Source: Duganella flavida | Lineage (GTDB): Bacteria; Pseudomonadota; Gammaproteobacteria; Burkholderiales; Burkholderiaceae_D | Direction: 5' to 3' | NCBI RefSeq assembly: GCF_009857445.1 | Contig: NZ_WWCN01000022.1 | Coordinates: 1 to 64,000 of the forward strand | Length of the DNA: 64,000 nucleotides | Shown here: positions 41,033 through 51,100 of the stretch, one piece after another | Position numbering within the stretch: the first letter of the stretch is position 1 | Layout of the letters: the number at the start of each line of letters is the position of its first letter | Position numbers and translations under genes: made by a program | Notes under the pieces: model-generated | What the model saw: only the letters and a program-made list of their open reading frames with translations | Told to the model about the DNA's origin: nothing | The model's database searches: none

Positions 41033-41716
41033 ATGCACATCCTGTTGGTAGAAGACGATCACAAGGCAGCAAGGCTGCTGGCCCGTGGCCTGGAAGAAGA
41101 AGGCTACGCGGTGACGGTCGCCCATTCGGCCGAGGAAGCCAGCACCCATGCGCTATCGCGCTTCGACATGGTTATCCTGGACTGGATGATGCCGGGGAAG
41201 GACGGCGTCACCCTGTGCGCCGAATGGCGCGATACCGGCGAGACGCTGCCGGTCCTGATGCTGACCGCGCGCGACACCGTGGCCGACCGCATCACCGGTC
41301 TGAATACCGGAGCCGACGATTATCTGACCAAGCCTTTTGTATTCGACGAGCTGCTGGCACGCGTGCGCGCCCTATTGCGGCGAGTGGAACGCGCGCAGCC
41401 GGCGGCGCTGCAAGTGGGCGACTTGATGCTGGACCTGCGCAGCCGCGTGGTGGCACGGGCCGGCGCCAAACTCGATCTCACGCCCAAGGAATACGCCATC
41501 CTCGAACTGTTCATGAAAAACACCGGCACGGTGGTCAGCCGCCAGCAGTTGGCAGAACACGTCTGGCACGCCGACTTGATCGCCATCGACAACCTGATGG
41601 ACGTCCATATCAAAAACCTGCGCCGCAAAGTCGACGCGCCGGGCCAGCCAGCCTTGATCGCCACCGTGCGTGGGCGCGGCTTCCGTCTCGCGCTACCGGA
41701 GCATCAAGGTGCTTAG
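41033..41716 (+). CDS. OmpR-family response regulator, pump 1 locus
   Basis: 227 residues from the ATG at 41033; the frame is open to 40970 but the conserved MHILLVEDD start decides. Receiver with acidic pocket EDD, phospho-acceptor Asp50 (FDMVILDWMMPGKDG) and Lys100 (DDYLTKPF). The C-terminal winged helix has LTPKEYAILELFMKNTGTVV and IATVRGRGFRLALP. Similar to the CusR/CopR/CzcR group that controls heavy-metal RND pumps, in agreement with its divergent neighbour. The histidine kinase gene overlaps its 3' end. Confidence 0.92.
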   Translation: MHILLVEDDHKAARLLARGLEEEGYAVTVAHSAEEASTHALSRFDMVILDWMMPGKDGVTLCAEWRDTGETLPVLMLTARDTVADRITGLNTGADDYLTKPFVFDELLARVRALLRRVERAQPAALQVGDLMLDLRSRVVARAGAKLDLTPKEYAILELFMKNTGTVVSRQQLAEHVWHADLIAIDNLMDVHIKNLRRKVDAPGQPALIATVRGRGFRLALPEHQGA

Positions 41717-43118
41717 CCTGCGCCGGCGGCTGGTGCTGGTGCACTTGCTGGCAGTGCTGGCCGCCATCGGCGCGACCGCCGCTGCTGGCTGGTGGGTGCT
41801 GTCGCAATCGGTCAATCGCCAGTTGGATGCAGCGCTGCTGGCCCTCGCCGAAACCGAACTGGGAATGCTGGCGGATGGCGGAGGCGACGGCGCCACGGTG
41901 CGCATCCACGAAGCACCGAGCGGCAGTGCGCCGCCTTCGCTGACGCGGCTGGACCGGCTGGTGCAGATCATTGACGGCAACGGAAAAATCCTCGCACGCA
42001 GCGCCAACCTCGGATCGGAAAAGCTACCGGTATCGGCATCGCTGCTGTCGCAACTGGCGGCTGGTGAAACCGTGTTCCAGACGCTGCCAGATACCAGCGA
42101 GGAGCCGCTGCGCATGGTGTCCCTGCCCTCGCTGGCGCACAGCCAGCGCTATGCGGTACAGGTGGCGGGCTCGCTGGATGACGCCAACCACATCGTGCAA
42201 TCGGCGGCCATGCTGTTTGCTGCAATGGCGGTAGCGCTGCTGGCGGCGGTGGGCTGGGCCGGTGCGCGCCTGTCCAGCAAACTATTCGTCGCAATCGATA
42301 ACATCGTCGACCAGGCCCACCATATCGGCGACAGCAATTTGCACCAGCGCCTGCCCCGCCCCGGCGGCGAGGACGAAATCGGCCATCTGGTTGATACGCT
42401 GAACGCCATGCTGGGCCGGATCGAGCAGGCGTTTGAAGTGCAGCGCCGCTTCACCGCCGACGCCTCGCATGAATTGCGCTCGCCGTTATCACGGCTGCGG
42501 GCGGAAATTGAAATCACGCTGCGCCGGCCGCGCGACAGCGAATCCTATGTCAGCGCGCTGCGCTCCTGTCTCGACGAAGTCGAGCGCCTGACTATGCTAG
42601 TGGAAGAGTTGCTGATGCTGGCCCGCATGGATGCCGGCCAGGAACGCGCACCATCCGAACTGGGGACGCTGGAAAAACTGGCGACCGATGCGCTGCAGCG
42701 CATGCGCGTTGTGGCGGATGAACGCAAGGTAGAACTGGTGCTGATCAACGAGCTACAGTCAACGCAGCAGGTAGACCTTGGCCCGCTTGGACTGGTGCTG
42801 CGCAACCTGCTGGACAACGCCATCAAGTTCTCGCCGCAGGGCAGCAGCATTACGCTGCGCCTACAGGAAGATAGCGGCGGCGCCCTGCTTACCATCGCCG
42901 ACCAAGGCACAGGACTGAACGAAGCGGAGATGCCCTTCATCTTCGACCGATTCTTCCGCGGCTCACGCCCGCGCGCGGGGGAAGTCGATGGCTTCGGCCT
43001 TGGGCTGGCGCTGTCGCAGGCCATCATGCAAGCCCACGGCGGCCGCATCGAAGTAAGCAATCAAGCAAACGGCGGCGCACTTTTCAGCATGCGCCTGCCA
43101 TCACAACCACCTCAATAA
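41709..43118 (+). CDS. Sensor histidine kinase, pump 1 locus
   Basis: 469 residues if started at the GTG at 41709, which has GGAG seven bases upstream; 41670 is another in-frame option. First membrane helix LVLVHLLAVLAAIGATAAAG, periplasmic domain of about 130 residues, second helix MLFAAMAVALLAAVGWAGAR, HAMP, then the H-box FTADASHELRSPLSRLRAEI and ATPase boxes (LLDNAIKFSPQGSS, FGLGLALSQAIMQAHGG). It phosphorylates the upstream regulator in response to a periplasmic signal, probably metal. The start overlaps the regulator stop by eight bases; the end overlaps the ketosynthase gene by seven. Confidence 0.9.
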   Translation: MLSLRRRLVLVHLLAVLAAIGATAAAGWWVLSQSVNRQLDAALLALAETELGMLADGGGDGATVRIHEAPSGSAPPSLTRLDRLVQIIDGNGKILARSANLGSEKLPVSASLLSQLAAGETVFQTLPDTSEEPLRMVSLPSLAHSQRYAVQVAGSLDDANHIVQSAAMLFAAMAVALLAAVGWAGARLSSKLFVAIDNIVDQAHHIGDSNLHQRLPRPGGEDEIGHLVDTLNAMLGRIEQAFEVQRRFTADASHELRSPLSRLRAEIEITLRRPRDSESYVSALRSCLDEVERLTMLVEELLMLARMDAGQERAPSELGTLEKLATDALQRMRVVADERKVELVLINELQSTQQVDLGPLGLVLRNLLDNAIKFSPQGSSITLRLQEDSGGALLTIADQGTGLNEAEMPFIFDRFFRGSRPRAGEVDGFGLGLALSQAIMQAHGGRIEVSNQANGGALFSMRLPSQPPQ

Positions 43119-44338
43119 CGCTGCACAATCAACGACACATTACTGCCACCGAAGGCAAAGGAATTGGACATCGCAGCTTGCATCGCCTGCCCGTGACGCG
43201 CTTGCAGCGGCACGTAATCAAGGTCGCACTCCGCATCGCTCTGGTCGAGGAAGGCCGTCGGCGGTACCGAGCCGCTAGCCAGCGCCTGCACCGTCATCAC
43301 GAATTCCAAAGCACCGGCAGCACCCAGCGTGTGTCCGTGGACGGCCTTGGTCGAGCTAACCATCAGCTTATCCGCAGCCGCGCCGAAGGTCTGGCGTATC
43401 GACTGCGTTTCTGTCAGGTCGCCCGCCGCCGTGCCGGCGCCGTGTGCGTTGATATAGCCAATCTGCGAGACGTCCAACCCGGCGTGCCGCAACGCCATCA
43501 TCATCGCCCGCCGCTGGCCATCCGCGTCAGGCTTGGTGATGTGGGTGGCGTCATTGCTGGCGCCATAGCCGACCAGCTCCGCTAGAATCGTAGCGCCACG
43601 CTGCTGCGCCGACTCCAGCGACTCCAGCACCACCGCCGCCGATGCCTCGCCCAGCACCAGGCCATTGCGGTTGGCAGAAAACGGACGGCAGGAACGCGCG
43701 ACATTGCCGCTATCCGCGCCGGCCAGCACGCGCAGTGCATCCCACGCACTGACCACGCCATAACTGAGCAAAGCCTCCGAGCCGCCAGCCAGCACACGGT
43801 CGGCATAGCCATGATGGATGTGGCGATAAGCCTCGCCGATCGCCTGCGCGGACGACACGCAGGCATTGCTGTAATTGCTGACCGTACCTTTGAACTGGCT
43901 GCGCAAGGCAATCTGCGAAGCCGCAGCATTGTTCATGCCCGCTACCACCGACATCGGGCGCACACGCGACTTCCCTTCGACGAACAGATCGACATAGCCC
44001 GCTTCCACTGTCGTTGCACCACCCATGCCGGAGCCCCAAAACACGCCGCTGCGCTCATCGCCGGCCTGTATGCCGGCCTGCTCCAACGCTTCAGTGGCGG
44101 CGGACCAGCCAAGCAAAGCGTGGCGGTCAAACAGCGCATGTTCGGCAGCCCTGATCAAATCCGGCAAAGGAAAACGGATCTGCGCCGCCGGAATGCGAGC
44201 GCGCTGGTGCTGGCCGGGTAGCTCCAGCAAGTGAATGCCGCTCTGGCCCTGCAAGGCTTGGTCAAAATTGCGGCTGGCACCAACGCCCAGCGCGGAGATC
44301 GCACCGAGGCCGGTAATCACCACGCGCTGCGTGCTCAT
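43112..44338 (-). CDS. Beta-ketoacyl-ACP synthase (FabF/KAS II-like)
   Basis: 408 residues from the ATG at 44338. Condensing enzyme that extends an ACP-bound acyl chain by decarboxylative Claisen condensation. The triad is complete: Cys160 (SNYSNACVSSAQAIGEA), His299 (GYINAHGAGTAAGDLTETQS) and His336 (KAVHGHTLGAAGALEF); the C-terminal SNSFAFGGSNVSLIV is typical. It is not in a fab operon: the ACP gene overlaps its start by four bases, and a hydrolase, MipA-type porin, lipoprotein and RND pump precede. A specialised acyl product is likely; its identity is unknown. Confidence 0.88.
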   Translation of the reverse strand: MSTQRVVITGLGAISALGVGASRNFDQALQGQSGIHLLELPGQHQRARIPAAQIRFPLPDLIRAAEHALFDRHALLGWSAATEALEQAGIQAGDERSGVFWGSGMGGATTVEAGYVDLFVEGKSRVRPMSVVAGMNNAAASQIALRSQFKGTVSNYSNACVSSAQAIGEAYRHIHHGYADRVLAGGSEALLSYGVVSAWDALRVLAGADSGNVARSCRPFSANRNGLVLGEASAAVVLESLESAQQRGATILAELVGYGASNDATHITKPDADGQRRAMMMALRHAGLDVSQIGYINAHGAGTAAGDLTETQSIRQTFGAAADKLMVSSTKAVHGHTLGAAGALEFVMTVQALASGSVPPTAFLDQSDAECDLDYVPLQARHGQAMQAAMSNSFAFGGSNVSLIVQRY

Positions 44339-44583
44339 GGTGCTGCCACTTGCGAGGCGATGCGGCGGTCGATCTGATCGGCGATGTCTTGCACGCACTT
44401 GAGATCCGGGCGCTCGTCGCCAACCTGGATGTTGAAATGCTCTTCAAGATCGAAAATCACTTCGATCACGGTCAGGGAATCCGCCCCCAGGCTTTCCAGT
44501 TCGGTTTCTCCGGTAATCGACTCCGGTGCGACTTCCAGGCTTTTTGCCAGCAGATTGATAACAACAGGTAAAGAAGTAGTCAT
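44335..44583 (-). CDS. Acyl carrier protein
   Basis: 82 residues. The 4'-phosphopantetheine site is Ser36 in LESLGADSLTVIEVIFDLEE, followed by HFNIQVGDE, as in AcpP-like carriers. It differs from the housekeeping AcpP in its C-terminal extension (KCVQDIADQIDRRIASQVAA). It shares four bases with the ketosynthase gene and lies five bases after the hydrolase gene, so the three are made together. It probably carries the chain extended by the neighbouring synthase. Confidence 0.88.
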   Translation of the reverse strand: MTTSLPVVINLLAKSLEVAPESITGETELESLGADSLTVIEVIFDLEEHFNIQVGDERPDLKCVQDIADQIDRRIASQVAAP

Positions 44584-44588
44584 GATGA

Positions 44589-45419
44589 TTAAGCGATTTT
44601 CAGATGTTGGTGGAATGCCGGGGCGTGACGGTCAAAGAATGCGATCGACTCATCGGCCACGCGCTCCTTCTCGTTGTCCAGCGTGATGATGTGATAGCTG
44701 TTGTCCAAAATGATTTTGCGGCAGAAGTCAGAGCTGATCTGTGACTGAACGAAATCCGCACTGCGCGGGCTAGCCACGTCGTCCTCTTGCGCATGAATGA
44801 TCAAGGATGGCGTACGCACTTGCGGCAAGCCGCGCCGCACTTCCTTGATCAGGCGGTGCGCCTGGAAGATGCCTTCAGCGGACAAGCGCGACGCACCGGC
44901 CGCCGACGAGCCACTCACCTTCATTTCGCGCGCGATCCAGCGCTGCAGGTTTTCGTTCTTCAGACCATACGGATGGCGCTCGTGATACGCATACAGATAG
45001 CGCGCCGGCGTGTAGTAGGCCAGCGGCAGCAGGAAGCGGTACCACGGCAGGCTCCAGCCGTCATAGGCCAGCGTGGTCGAAAGCAGCGACAAACCGGCCA
45101 CCTCATCGCCACGTTCAATCGCCAGCCGCAAGGCCAGCACCGCACCGATACACAGGCCTGCCAGCGAAACCGTTTTATGCGTAGCCTTCAAGGCGTCGAA
45201 GTGACGCGCAACTTCTTCATACCAGTCCTGGTAGCGCGTGGTGCGGTACGACTGCCCTGCCCCGGTGGCGTAGCCGTAGCCGGGTATCAGCGGGATAACC
45301 ACCGTGTAGCCGGCTTTCTGCAACCGTTTTCCCAAATACTGCATCTCCAGCGGATTCCCGAGCAAGCCATGCAGCGCCAGTACGGCATGTTCACCGCCCG
45401 GCAAAGTCATTGTTTTCAT
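44589..45419 (-). CDS. Alpha/beta hydrolase with cysteine in the nucleophile elbow
   Basis: 276 residues, carboxylesterase/lysophospholipase-like. LALHGLLGNPLEMQYLGKRL gives the oxyanion region. The elbow reads AGLCIGAVLAL, with Cys90 (TGT codon) where esterases have Ser. The acid is in IHAQEDDVASP (Asp213/214) and the base is His243 in DNSYHIITLDNEKERV, as in Est30-type carboxylesterases. A cysteine nucleophile suggests acyl transfer or thioester chemistry rather than plain ester hydrolysis, which would suit its place next to an ACP and a ketosynthase; that is inference. No signal peptide. Confidence 0.82.
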   Translation of the reverse strand: MKTMTLPGGEHAVLALHGLLGNPLEMQYLGKRLQKAGYTVVIPLIPGYGYATGAGQSYRTTRYQDWYEEVARHFDALKATHKTVSLAGLCIGAVLALRLAIERGDEVAGLSLLSTTLAYDGWSLPWYRFLLPLAYYTPARYLYAYHERHPYGLKNENLQRWIAREMKVSGSSAAGASRLSAEGIFQAHRLIKEVRRGLPQVRTPSLIIHAQEDDVASPRSADFVQSQISSDFCRKIILDNSYHIITLDNEKERVADESIAFFDRHAPAFHQHLKIA

Positions 45420-45438
45420 CTATTCCCCGATTGTCGTT

Positions 45439-46167
45439 CTAGTTGAAGCGGTAACTCACTGCCAGCAGGCCGCTGTCCAGCGTGGAGCGCCGTACTTGCG
45501 GGCTGTCGCCTATTGCTCTGCCCAGCCATGTTCGGCGCAAATTAAGATTAACATAACATTTGCTGGTGAGTTGTATCTCGGCGAAGATCGCTGCGAAGGT
45601 ATTATTTGACGCACCCGCGCGGTCCGACGCGTAATATCGTACATACGCTGCCGAACGATGCTCAACGCCGACCTGCGGATACAGCGTGACTGGGCCTAGC
45701 GGCAGCTCGGCCGCATACATCGTATCGAGCAGCATGCCTTTGGACTTGCCAACATCGCGATACACATTGACCATGAAGGCACCGACTGATGTCACCTGCA
45801 AAGTGCCGACGCCCAGCGGCAGCGAGTCCGCGCGGCGCGCTGCATCCCATCCTGCACTACGCGGCGTGTAGCCGTCTGACAGCACGCGCGTCAACAGTTC
45901 AACGCTGCCAGCACCGAGCGGTGCGACCTTCACGCCAAAGGTGTCGATACGGGCAAACACCGGACCGTAATCAAAGTTCAGATACGGCACCGCCGCCGTA
46001 CCATTCGATTGCGCGCGGGCCGCTACCGGCGCGGCATTGACGCCGACGCCGACATCGCCGACCAGCTTCCATGTCTCGTCTTGCTGTGCATATGCCGGGG
46101 GCGCCAGTAATAAGCACAGGCGGAAGAAATGTGCGATGCGGCGCATACGGGCTTGGCTGACTGGCAT
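45439..46167 (-). CDS. MipA/OmpV-family outer membrane protein
   Basis: 242 residues from the ATG at 46167; an in-frame Met seven codons on (MRRIAHFFRLCLLLAPPAYA) is an equally good start before the signal peptide. The mature protein is a beta-barrel of the MipA/OmpV type: WKLVGDVGVGVNAAPVAARA, PYLNFDYGPVFARIDTFGV, VGVEHRSAAYVRYYASDRAG, LNLRRTWLGRAIGDSPQV, and a C-terminal SYRFN ending in an aromatic-containing beta signal. Family members act as scaffolds or porins in the outer membrane. Only five bases separate it from the lipoprotein gene, so it belongs to the same unit. Confidence 0.8.
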   Translation of the reverse strand: MPVSQARMRRIAHFFRLCLLLAPPAYAQQDETWKLVGDVGVGVNAAPVAARAQSNGTAAVPYLNFDYGPVFARIDTFGVKVAPLGAGSVELLTRVLSDGYTPRSAGWDAARRADSLPLGVGTLQVTSVGAFMVNVYRDVGKSKGMLLDTMYAAELPLGPVTLYPQVGVEHRSAAYVRYYASDRAGASNNTFAAIFAEIQLTSKCYVNLNLRRTWLGRAIGDSPQVRRSTLDSGLLAVSYRFN

Positions 46168-46172
46168 ACAGT

Positions 46173-46577
46173 TCAATCGCCGACGGCAGCCGTCACCGGC
46201 AGCACACGGCTGATATGGGCAAGCTGGCCTGCAGCGCAATCGGCCGGCCACAATTCCACTTGCTCGCCATCGACCAGCGGCACGCCCGCCGGCAATTCAG
46301 CCACCGCGTCGTGCGAATGTTTACCCTGGCGATAGCGCACTTTAACAAAGCGATGCGCGACGTAGTCGTCGGCCCGCAGGTTGGCCAGGCATGGTGGCAA
46401 GGTGGCGCCGATGGCGTCCGGTGTATAGCGCGCCACGATCCAGCCGCGCCGCGCGCCGTGATCCCAGTCGACCGCACTGATAGGCTGCTTGCTCGCGCAG
46501 CCCGCCGAAATAGCCGCTATTGCCGCCGTTGCCGCCAGCACGGCCATGGAAAGAGCGCCCTGTAATGTCGTACGCAT
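46173..46577 (-). CDS. Small lipoprotein of unknown function
   Basis: 134 residues. The signal sequence has a lipobox ISAGCASKQPIS with the acylated Cys about residue 27. The mature part contains DWDHGARRGWIVARYTPDAI and FVKVRYRQGKHSHDAVAELP, then two further cysteines. No family was recognised. Sixteen bases after the outer-membrane factor gene and five before the MipA-type gene, it is probably part of the pump 2 operon and located in the outer membrane. Confidence 0.7.
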   Translation of the reverse strand: MRTTLQGALSMAVLAATAAIAAISAGCASKQPISAVDWDHGARRGWIVARYTPDAIGATLPPCLANLRADDYVAHRFVKVRYRQGKHSHDAVAELPAGVPLVDGEQVELWPADCAAGQLAHISRVLPVTAAVGD

Positions 46578-46592
46578 AATGCCTCCTGATTT

Positions 46593-48101
46593 CTACTGCT
46601 CGTTGCGATGCCACCAGCCGCCGCCCAGCGCCTGGAATAAAGCCGCGCTGTCACCCAACTGGCTGGCGTGCGCTTGCGCCAGCGCCATGCTGGCCTGGCG
46701 TACATTCTGTTCAGCAGCGATCAGCGCCAAACGGTCCTGGTAACCCTTTGCGTGCTGGCGCTCCGTCAGTGCCAGCGCCTCCTGCGCGGCAACGCTGGCC
46801 TCTTCGGCCGAGCGCAGCGCCGCCGTGTCGCTGTCGATGGCGTGCAGCACGTCGGCCACGTTCTGGAATGCGCCAGCCACAGTGGAGCGATAACTGGCGA
46901 CTGCGCCGCGCAGCGTTTCATTTGCGGCGGCTTCGCGGTGTTTCAGCGTACCGCCGTCAAACAGGCTTTGCGTCACGCTGGCGGTCAGCTCGAAGAATTT
47001 ACCACTGTTCCAGAACATCTGGCCGAACTGGCTAGCGGCGCCGCCCGCCGTGCCGGTAATCGAGAACTGCGGCAGGCGCGCCGCGCGGGCGATGCCGACA
47101 TCGGCACTGGCGGAACGCAGCTGCTCTTCGGCAGCGCGCACGTCCGGCCGCTGCTCCACCAGTTGCGACGGCAGCGTCAGGGGCAGCTCTTGCGGCAGCC
47201 GGAATGTGTCCAACTCAAATGCGGGCAACGTGCCATCGCTGCGGATACCGGCCAACACGCGCAGCAGATCGCGGTTTTGTTCGAGCTGTTTTTGTAGCGG
47301 CGGCAAAAGCTGGCGCGCTTGCGCCAGCGCCCCCTGCTGGCCTGCAAACTCCAGCCGTGAGATATAGCTAGCCTTGAGTTGACGCTGCGTCAGCGCCAAG
47401 GCGTCCTGATTGGCCTTGATGGTTTCCTGCACCAGCGCGATCTGCCGCCGCAGCAAGGCGTCCTGGAACGCCGCCGCCACGATGTTGGAAGCCAGTGTAA
47501 TGTAAGCCGCTTCCAGCTGGAAGCGCTGCACCTGTTGCTGCGCCTGGGCTGATTCCACCAGCCGGCGATTGGCGCCAAGTACGTCGGCCGTGTAGCCAAC
47601 CGTCAGCTGCGCAGTGTGGAAGTTATAGATCACCGGCGCATTGAATGGCGCTGAACCGCCCTCGCTGGCCGGGGTGTTCTGGGTGGTGCTAATCACCGAG
47701 CCGTTGCCCTGCACGCCCGGCGAGTTGCCGCCTTGATTACCTGCCAGCTTGGTGCGCGACGGCGAGTAGCCCGCTTGCACCGACGGATAAAAATAGCCCT
47801 GCTGCGCATAGACGTTTTCCTGCGCTGCGCGCAAAACAGCCGTTGCAGCTTCGATGCCGGGATTAGCAGTCCACGCCTGTTCTATCAGCGCGTTCAGCAC
47901 CGGCGACTGAAACAGCGTCCACCAGTCGCGCTGGATATCCTGCTGCGTGTAGCGTTGTCCAGCCGCCGGCGGCGCGTCTGCATACGCTTGCGGCAGGTCC
48001 AACGCAGGCCGTTGGTAATCCGGCCCGACAGCGCAGCCGGCGAACAGCATGGCCAGCGCTGCAGCGACGCCGCAACGGCGAATGAGGGTGAGTGGCTTCA
48101 T
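46593..48101 (-). CDS. RND efflux outer membrane lipoprotein (NodT family), pump 2
   Basis: 502 residues. Lipobox MLFAGCAVGPDYQRPALDL, then the duplicated TolC-like repeat: RDWWTLFQSPVLNALIEQAW, ANPGIEAATAVLRAAQENVY, RPDVRAAEEQLRSASADVGI, ARAARLPQFSITGTAGGAAS. An insertion of Gly/Asn/Ser residues around residues 125-150 (NQGGNSPGVQGNGSV) is longer than in pump 1. It forms the exit duct of the second pump. Start overlaps the permease stop by four bases. Confidence 0.92.
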   Translation of the reverse strand: MKPLTLIRRCGVAAALAMLFAGCAVGPDYQRPALDLPQAYADAPPAAGQRYTQQDIQRDWWTLFQSPVLNALIEQAWTANPGIEAATAVLRAAQENVYAQQGYFYPSVQAGYSPSRTKLAGNQGGNSPGVQGNGSVISTTQNTPASEGGSAPFNAPVIYNFHTAQLTVGYTADVLGANRRLVESAQAQQQVQRFQLEAAYITLASNIVAAAFQDALLRRQIALVQETIKANQDALALTQRQLKASYISRLEFAGQQGALAQARQLLPPLQKQLEQNRDLLRVLAGIRSDGTLPAFELDTFRLPQELPLTLPSQLVEQRPDVRAAEEQLRSASADVGIARAARLPQFSITGTAGGAASQFGQMFWNSGKFFELTASVTQSLFDGGTLKHREAAANETLRGAVASYRSTVAGAFQNVADVLHAIDSDTAALRSAEEASVAAQEALALTERQHAKGYQDRLALIAAEQNVRQASMALAQAHASQLGDSAALFQALGGGWWHRNEQ

Positions 48102-51100
48102 GGCGCTATCCGGGCTGCATCGCCCGGCTCAGAGAAATTCCCAAACAGGCGCAGCGCAACCGGCAGCACCAGCAGCGTGAATACGGTGCCGCTAACGATG
48201 CCGCCCACGATCACGCAAGCGAATGGCCGTTGCGTCTCGCTGCCGATACCATGCGACAGCGCAGCAGGCAGCAAGCCCATACCAGCCATCAGCGCGGTCA
48301 TCAAAATCGGCCGCAGGCGAATCGCCGCGCCCTGCACGATGGCGAGGCCCACCACCGTACCTTCACGTACGCGCTGCATCACCTCTTCCACCATGATCAC
48401 GCCGTTCTGCACCGAGATGCCTGCCACCGCGATAAAGCCCACCGCTGCCGATACCGACAAATGCAGCCCCGCCAGCGCTAGCCCAGCCAGCCCACCGATC
48501 ATGGTGAATGGCACCATACCCAGCACCAGCGCCGCCAGTCGCACCGAGCGGAAGGCCCAGAACAGCAGCGAAAACATCAACAACACCGTCAGCGGAATAA
48601 TCACCGCCAGCCGCTTGGCTGCGCGCTGCGAGTTCTCAAATTGTCCGCCCCAGCTGATGTCATAGCCGGGCGGCAGTTTCACCTTGTCCTGCACCGCGCG
48701 CTGAGCTTCATCGATAAAGCTGCCCTGGTCGCGGCCCAACAGATTCATTTTGACGATGACGCTGCGCGAGCCGGCCTCGCGCAAGATGCGCGACACGCCC
48801 TGGCGCAATTCGATATCCGCCACTTCGCGCAAAGCGACCGTGCCCGGGCCATTGCCCACCTGCGTGCCCGGTACCGCCAGCCGCAGTTCGCCGATGGCGT
48901 CGATGCTGCCGCGGCTACGCTCATTCATCTTCAGCACCACGTCGAAACGCTGGTCCTGCGAGAAGTAGCTGCTGGCGGCGGCGCCCGACAAGGCTTCGTT
49001 GACCAGGGTGTTGACGTCGCTGATGCTGATGCCGTAACGCGCCAAACGGCTACGGTCCGGCGTCACCACGACTTCGCTCTGGCCGCCGATATGCGTTGCT
49101 TCAACATCGGTAGCGCCGGGAATCGCCTGTATCACATCAACCAGCTGCTGCGCCTTGCTTTCCAAAATATCGAGATTGCTGCCGCTGATTTTGGCCACAA
49201 TCTCGCCACGGAAGCCGGACAGCGACTCCTCCACGTTATCCTGGATCACCTGCGAGAAATTGGTAGTCACGCCGGGAATCCCGGCCAGGCTGGCGGACAT
49301 ACTAGCCACCAGCGCCTCCTTATCAGCAAAGCGCCATTGCTCGCGCGGCTTCAGGTCCACCAGCGTTTCGAGATTGTTCGGCCCTTTGGGATCGGAGCCG
49401 TCATCCGGGCGGCCGGCCTGACTGATGACGTGCGCCACCTCGGGATAAGCCATCAACTTGGCGCGCATCAAACGCTCCACTTGTTTGGTGGTTTCCAGCG
49501 CAGCGGACGTCGGCAAGGTGATGGTCAGCCAGATATTCCCTTCATCCAGCTTGGGCATGAATTCACTGCCAAGGCGCGGCGCCAGCGCAAACGCCAGCAC
49601 TACCGGCAGCAGCGAGATCCACAGCACCGGACGCGAACGAACCAGCGCCCACTCCAGCAAACCCTGATAGCGCTGCTGTAACCACGCCAGCCAGCGGCTG
49701 TGCTTTTCCACCAGAGGGCTGCGCTGTGTGGTCCACGACAGCAGCGTAGGCAGCAAGGTAAAGGTCAGCAGCACCGCACCCGCCAGTGCAAACGACAGCG
49801 TCAGCGCCACCGGCGTGAAGATCTTCCCTTCCACGCGCTGGAAAGTGAAGATCGGTACAAAGGCCAGGATGATGATCGCCTTCGAGAACAGCACCGGATG
49901 CGCCATATCGCTCATGGTCCGGTGTAGCACGTGCATACGCGCCTCGATCGGATTGGTCTCTTGCACCGGCATCAGCGCCATGCGCACCATCAGCGCTTCC
50001 ACGATCACCACTGCGCTGTCGATGATGATGCCGAAGTCCACCGCGCCCAGTGAAATCAGGTTGGCCGATACGCCGCGCGCATGCATCAAGATAAAGGCAA
50101 ACAGCAGCGCCAGCGGAATCACGGTCGCCACGATCAGCGCCGCGCGCCAGCTGGACAGGAACACCACCAGAATCGCGATGACCAGCAACGCACCGGTGAC
50201 CAGGTTCTCCGCCACCGTTTTTACCGTGTGGTGAACCAGGTCGGTGCGATCGTATATCGGCACGATGCGTACGCCGGCCGGCAAGCGCTTTTGCAGCTGT
50301 GCGATACGTTCCTTCAGGTCGGCATTGATCTTGGATGGATTACCACCCTTGGTCATGGAGACGATACCTTCGACGATACTGTCGCGCGCATCAGCGGCAA
50401 CGATGCCGAAACGCGGACGTTCGCCTTCGCGTACTGTGGCCACATCGCCCACCATGATGGCGCGGCCTTGGCGGGAAGCGATCACCACCCGGCGCATATC
50501 GGCCATGTCCTTGAACAAACCAGCGGAACGCACCACCAGCGATGCATCGCCAAGTTTCAACAAGCCGCCGCCGGCGCTACCGCTGCCGTTGCCGATGGCC
50601 TGGTTCAGCTGATCCAGCGTAATTTGATATTTTTGCAGCAGGAAGGGATCGGCCTCGATCTGGTATTCCTTGATCGCGCCACCAAAGCTCACCACATCCG
50701 CCACGCCCGGTGTCATGCGCAGCGCGGGACGGATGGTCCAGTCCTGCAGGGTGCGAATGTCCGCTTCCGGCATGCCGCGCGGCGCTTCCACCGCGTAGCG
50801 ATACACTTCACCGACGGCAGTGGACAAGGGCGCCAGCTGCGGTTGCACGCCGGTAGGCAGCGTGACGGTGGCGAGTTTTTCTGTGACTTGCTGGCGCGCG
50901 AAGTAGTTGTCGGTATCGTCATCAAACGTCAGAGTGACGATCGAGAGGCCGGTCATCGTCACCGAACGCACGTTGATCAAGTGAGGAACGCCGGCCACCT
51001 CGCGCTCAATCGGCAGCGTTACCGTGCGTTCCATGTCTTCCGGCGCCTGCCCTGCCAGCTGCGAGATCACGCGTACCTGCACGTCCTGCACATCGGGAAA

